Of a stretch of 64,000 nucleotides of DNA, positions 62,694 to 64,000 are shown one piece after another. The DNA comes from an uncultured Alphaproteobacteria bacterium (GTDB lineage: Bacteria > Pseudomonadota > Alphaproteobacteria > RF32 > CAG-239). The stretch lies in NCBI GenBank assembly GCA_944392235.1, contig CALXVZ010000004.1, positions 54,951-118,950 on the forward strand. The letters are read 5' to 3'. Below the pieces are notes generated by a model that did no database searches, had not been told where the DNA came from, and worked only from the letters and a program-made list of their open reading frames with translations. Position 1 is the stretch's first letter. Each line of letters begins with the position of its first letter. The position numbers were made by a program, and so were the translations under genes.

Positions 62694-63842
62694 TCACCCA
62701 AGATGAATAATATTTTTTCCGAATTTTTGTTCTAGTTCATCTAAAACTTTACCAAGGCGTTCATCACTTTTTTGTGTTGGCTGAAACAAATCAAGCTGTT
62801 CTTTTTCTTTATAAACCAAGCCGGAAAGAGTAATTCCGACACTTCTCCATGTAATTGCCGGAGAATAAAGAGAAGACAAAAGTTTCATAGCATGAGGAGA
62901 AATTTCATTTTCTTGGTTAGAAGGGAAGGGCAGTTTGCATCGTTCTGTTATAACATTAAAATCTTTTGTTCGAAGCATAACTTCAATTTGCGAAGCTTTA
63001 GCACCCTCGCTGCGAGCTTTTCTGCAAGCAGTATGAATATGTCGCGACAAATCGGATTTAAGAACATTAATATCCCGGCTAAATTCTTTAAGAGCGGCAG
63101 TTTGCTGAATAGAAAGCGGAGCTTTACCGACTGGTTCAACTTTAAATAAAGAGATACCGGAAAGTTCATTTTTAAGATCCATACCATGAGCCCCGAATTG
63201 AGCTTTAATCCAATAATCAGGGCGACAGACAAAGTCAAGAGCAGTAAAGATACACTCTTCTCTCATTTTTAAGATAAGTTTACGCCCCACACCGGCAACA
63301 TCAGAAATAAGGGTTTGAGAGAGAATTTTTTGCCGTTCAGCCGAACCGATAGCAAAGATACCTCCATTATTTTTAGCTTTATCGCTAGCAAGTTTAGCAA
63401 GAGTTTTAGTGCAAGACAAACCGATAGAGATAGGTATATGTAATTTATCCCAGACATTTTGTCTTATCATCCGCGCAATTTTGATATAATTTTTTTTATA
63501 AAGAAGTTTTGTTCCTGTTAAATCGAGAAAAGCCTCATCGACGGAGCAAACTTCCACATCAGGCGTAAAAGATTGCAACATAGTCATAACTTTATGAGAC
63601 GTCGCTTGGTAGAGATCATGATTAGCTCGAACATAAAGAATATCTGGAAAATCCTTTTTTGCCATAAAATAAGGAGCTCCCATTTTGAGCCCTAGAGCTT
63701 TGGCTTCTTTAGAACGAGACACAACGCAGCCATCATTATTAGAAAGCACCGCAACAGCTCTTCCTTCCAATTTAGGATTAAAAGCCCGTTCCGCCGAAAC
63801 AAAAAAACAATCACAATCTGCTAAAGCGATATAATGTTTCAT
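62694..63842 (-). CDS. Y-family translesion DNA polymerase (UmuC-like)
   Basis: A 382-residue Y-family polymerase. Catalytic acids lie in ALADCDCFFVSAER (residues ~6-19) and CSVDEAFLDLTG (~100-110); NNDGCVVSRSKEAKALG resembles UmuC more than DinB. Helix-hairpin ISDVAGVGRKLI and a little-finger domain follow, but the usual UmuC C-terminal extension is missing. No umuD is adjacent. An SOS box lies upstream, so it is probably LexA-controlled. ATG 63842 follows GAGGTGG. The 179 bases between 62515 and 62693 hold nothing recognised. Confidence 0.93.
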   Translation of the reverse strand: MKHYIALADCDCFFVSAERAFNPKLEGRAVAVLSNNDGCVVSRSKEAKALGLKMGAPYFMAKKDFPDILYVRANHDLYQATSHKVMTMLQSFTPDVEVCSVDEAFLDLTGTKLLYKKNYIKIARMIRQNVWDKLHIPISIGLSCTKTLAKLASDKAKNNGGIFAIGSAERQKILSQTLISDVAGVGRKLILKMREECIFTALDFVCRPDYWIKAQFGAHGMDLKNELSGISLFKVEPVGKAPLSIQQTAALKEFSRDINVLKSDLSRHIHTACRKARSEGAKASQIEVMLRTKDFNVITERCKLPFPSNQENEISPHAMKLLSSLYSPAITWRSVGITLSGLVYKEKEQLDLFQPTQKSDERLGKVLDELEQKFGKNIIHLG

Positions 63843-63895
63843 AACCACCTCACAGTAGAAGTAGTAACAGAAATATTTATAGAGTCAAATATTTT

Positions 63896-63910
63896 GTTCT
63901 ATTAATGTTC
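63896..63910 (-). promoter_or_regulatory. LexA operator (SOS box) of the Y-family polymerase gene
   Basis: GTTC (63896-63899), seven bases, GTTC (63907-63910); read on the minus strand it is GAAC-N7-GAAC, identical in form to the lexA operator in this window. It lies 54-68 bases before the start codon. Confidence 0.8.
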
Positions 63911-63934
63911 TTATAGTGGATAAAAAAAAGATAC

Positions 63935-63953
63935 CCCCGCGTAAAACGCGGGG
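63935..63953 (-). terminator. GC-rich hairpin at the right edge
   Basis: Perfect 7-bp stem CCCCGCG / CGCGGGG with a five-base loop, followed on the minus strand by a T-rich run, so it can terminate a gene entering from the right. A frame open from the edge stops (TGA 63958-63960) just before it. The arrangement could also be the right end of an IS200/IS605-type element. Confidence 0.55.
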
Positions 63954-64000
63954 TTCTTCATATGCGGCTATAAGCCTTTACCACTGGCATCCCCTGAACG

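Overview
The window is AT-rich bacterial chromosome with closely packed genes. Several traits point to an alphaproteobacterium: a ChpT-type histidine phosphotransferase, an F1 operon in the order atpH-A-G-D-C without F0 genes, a single LolC/E-LolD pair, TrmFO, and a LexA gene carrying the alphaproteobacterial SOS box GAAC-N7-GAAC. Acetate kinase, an iron-type alcohol dehydrogenase, a reverse rubrerythrin and ElbB suggest a fermentative or oxygen-limited life, possibly host-associated; this lifestyle is inferred. No tRNA, rRNA, CRISPR array, prophage or complete insertion sequence was seen.

Layout. 0-10 kb: a partial gene, a giant secreted MORN-like repeat protein, an orphan solenoid protein, a nitroreductase, a lipoprotein, a eukaryotic-type phosphomannomutase, a class I amidotransferase, an EamA transporter and an orphan repeat protein. 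10-21 kb: rpsD with a structured leader, lolC-lolD, two convergent orphan genes, an Mla/Pqi-type lipid transport operon, a PfkB kinase with an altered catalytic site, and a GT39-like transferase. 21-31 kb: F1 ATP synthase, an orphan repeat protein, priA, chpT and a secreted unknown. 31-38 kb: trmFO, a degenerate squalene/phytoene synthase-family gene with an unknown partner, an outer-membrane barrel, an Fe-alcohol dehydrogenase and a GtrII-like membrane protein. 38-50 kb: an M16 peptidase, elbB, a cluster of orphan genes, an archaeal/eukaryotic-type proS, a lipoprotein thioredoxin, glycosyltransferases, a rubrerythrin and an esterase. 50-64 kb: lexA-mtnN, a DUF805 protein with a histone-H1-like tail, a phosphatase, an RsmB-like methyltransferase, ackA, a zeta-toxin-like kinase, an EF-hand/DsbA pair, an SPFH protein, a probable cysteine peptidase and a Y-family polymerase.

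Main observation. Eight small genes with no recognised function are single-gene cassettes scattered between core operons. Each has its own near-consensus promoter, an AT-rich leader without a Shine-Dalgarno sequence, a start context of exactly ATTATG, and usually its own terminator. The SPFH gene shares this start context. Core genes nearby mostly have clear Shine-Dalgarno sequences. These genes look like a lineage-specific set sharing one expression architecture, and they include two paralogous repeat families. A second coherent circuit is LexA plus two SOS boxes, one on lexA itself and one on the Y-family polymerase gene.
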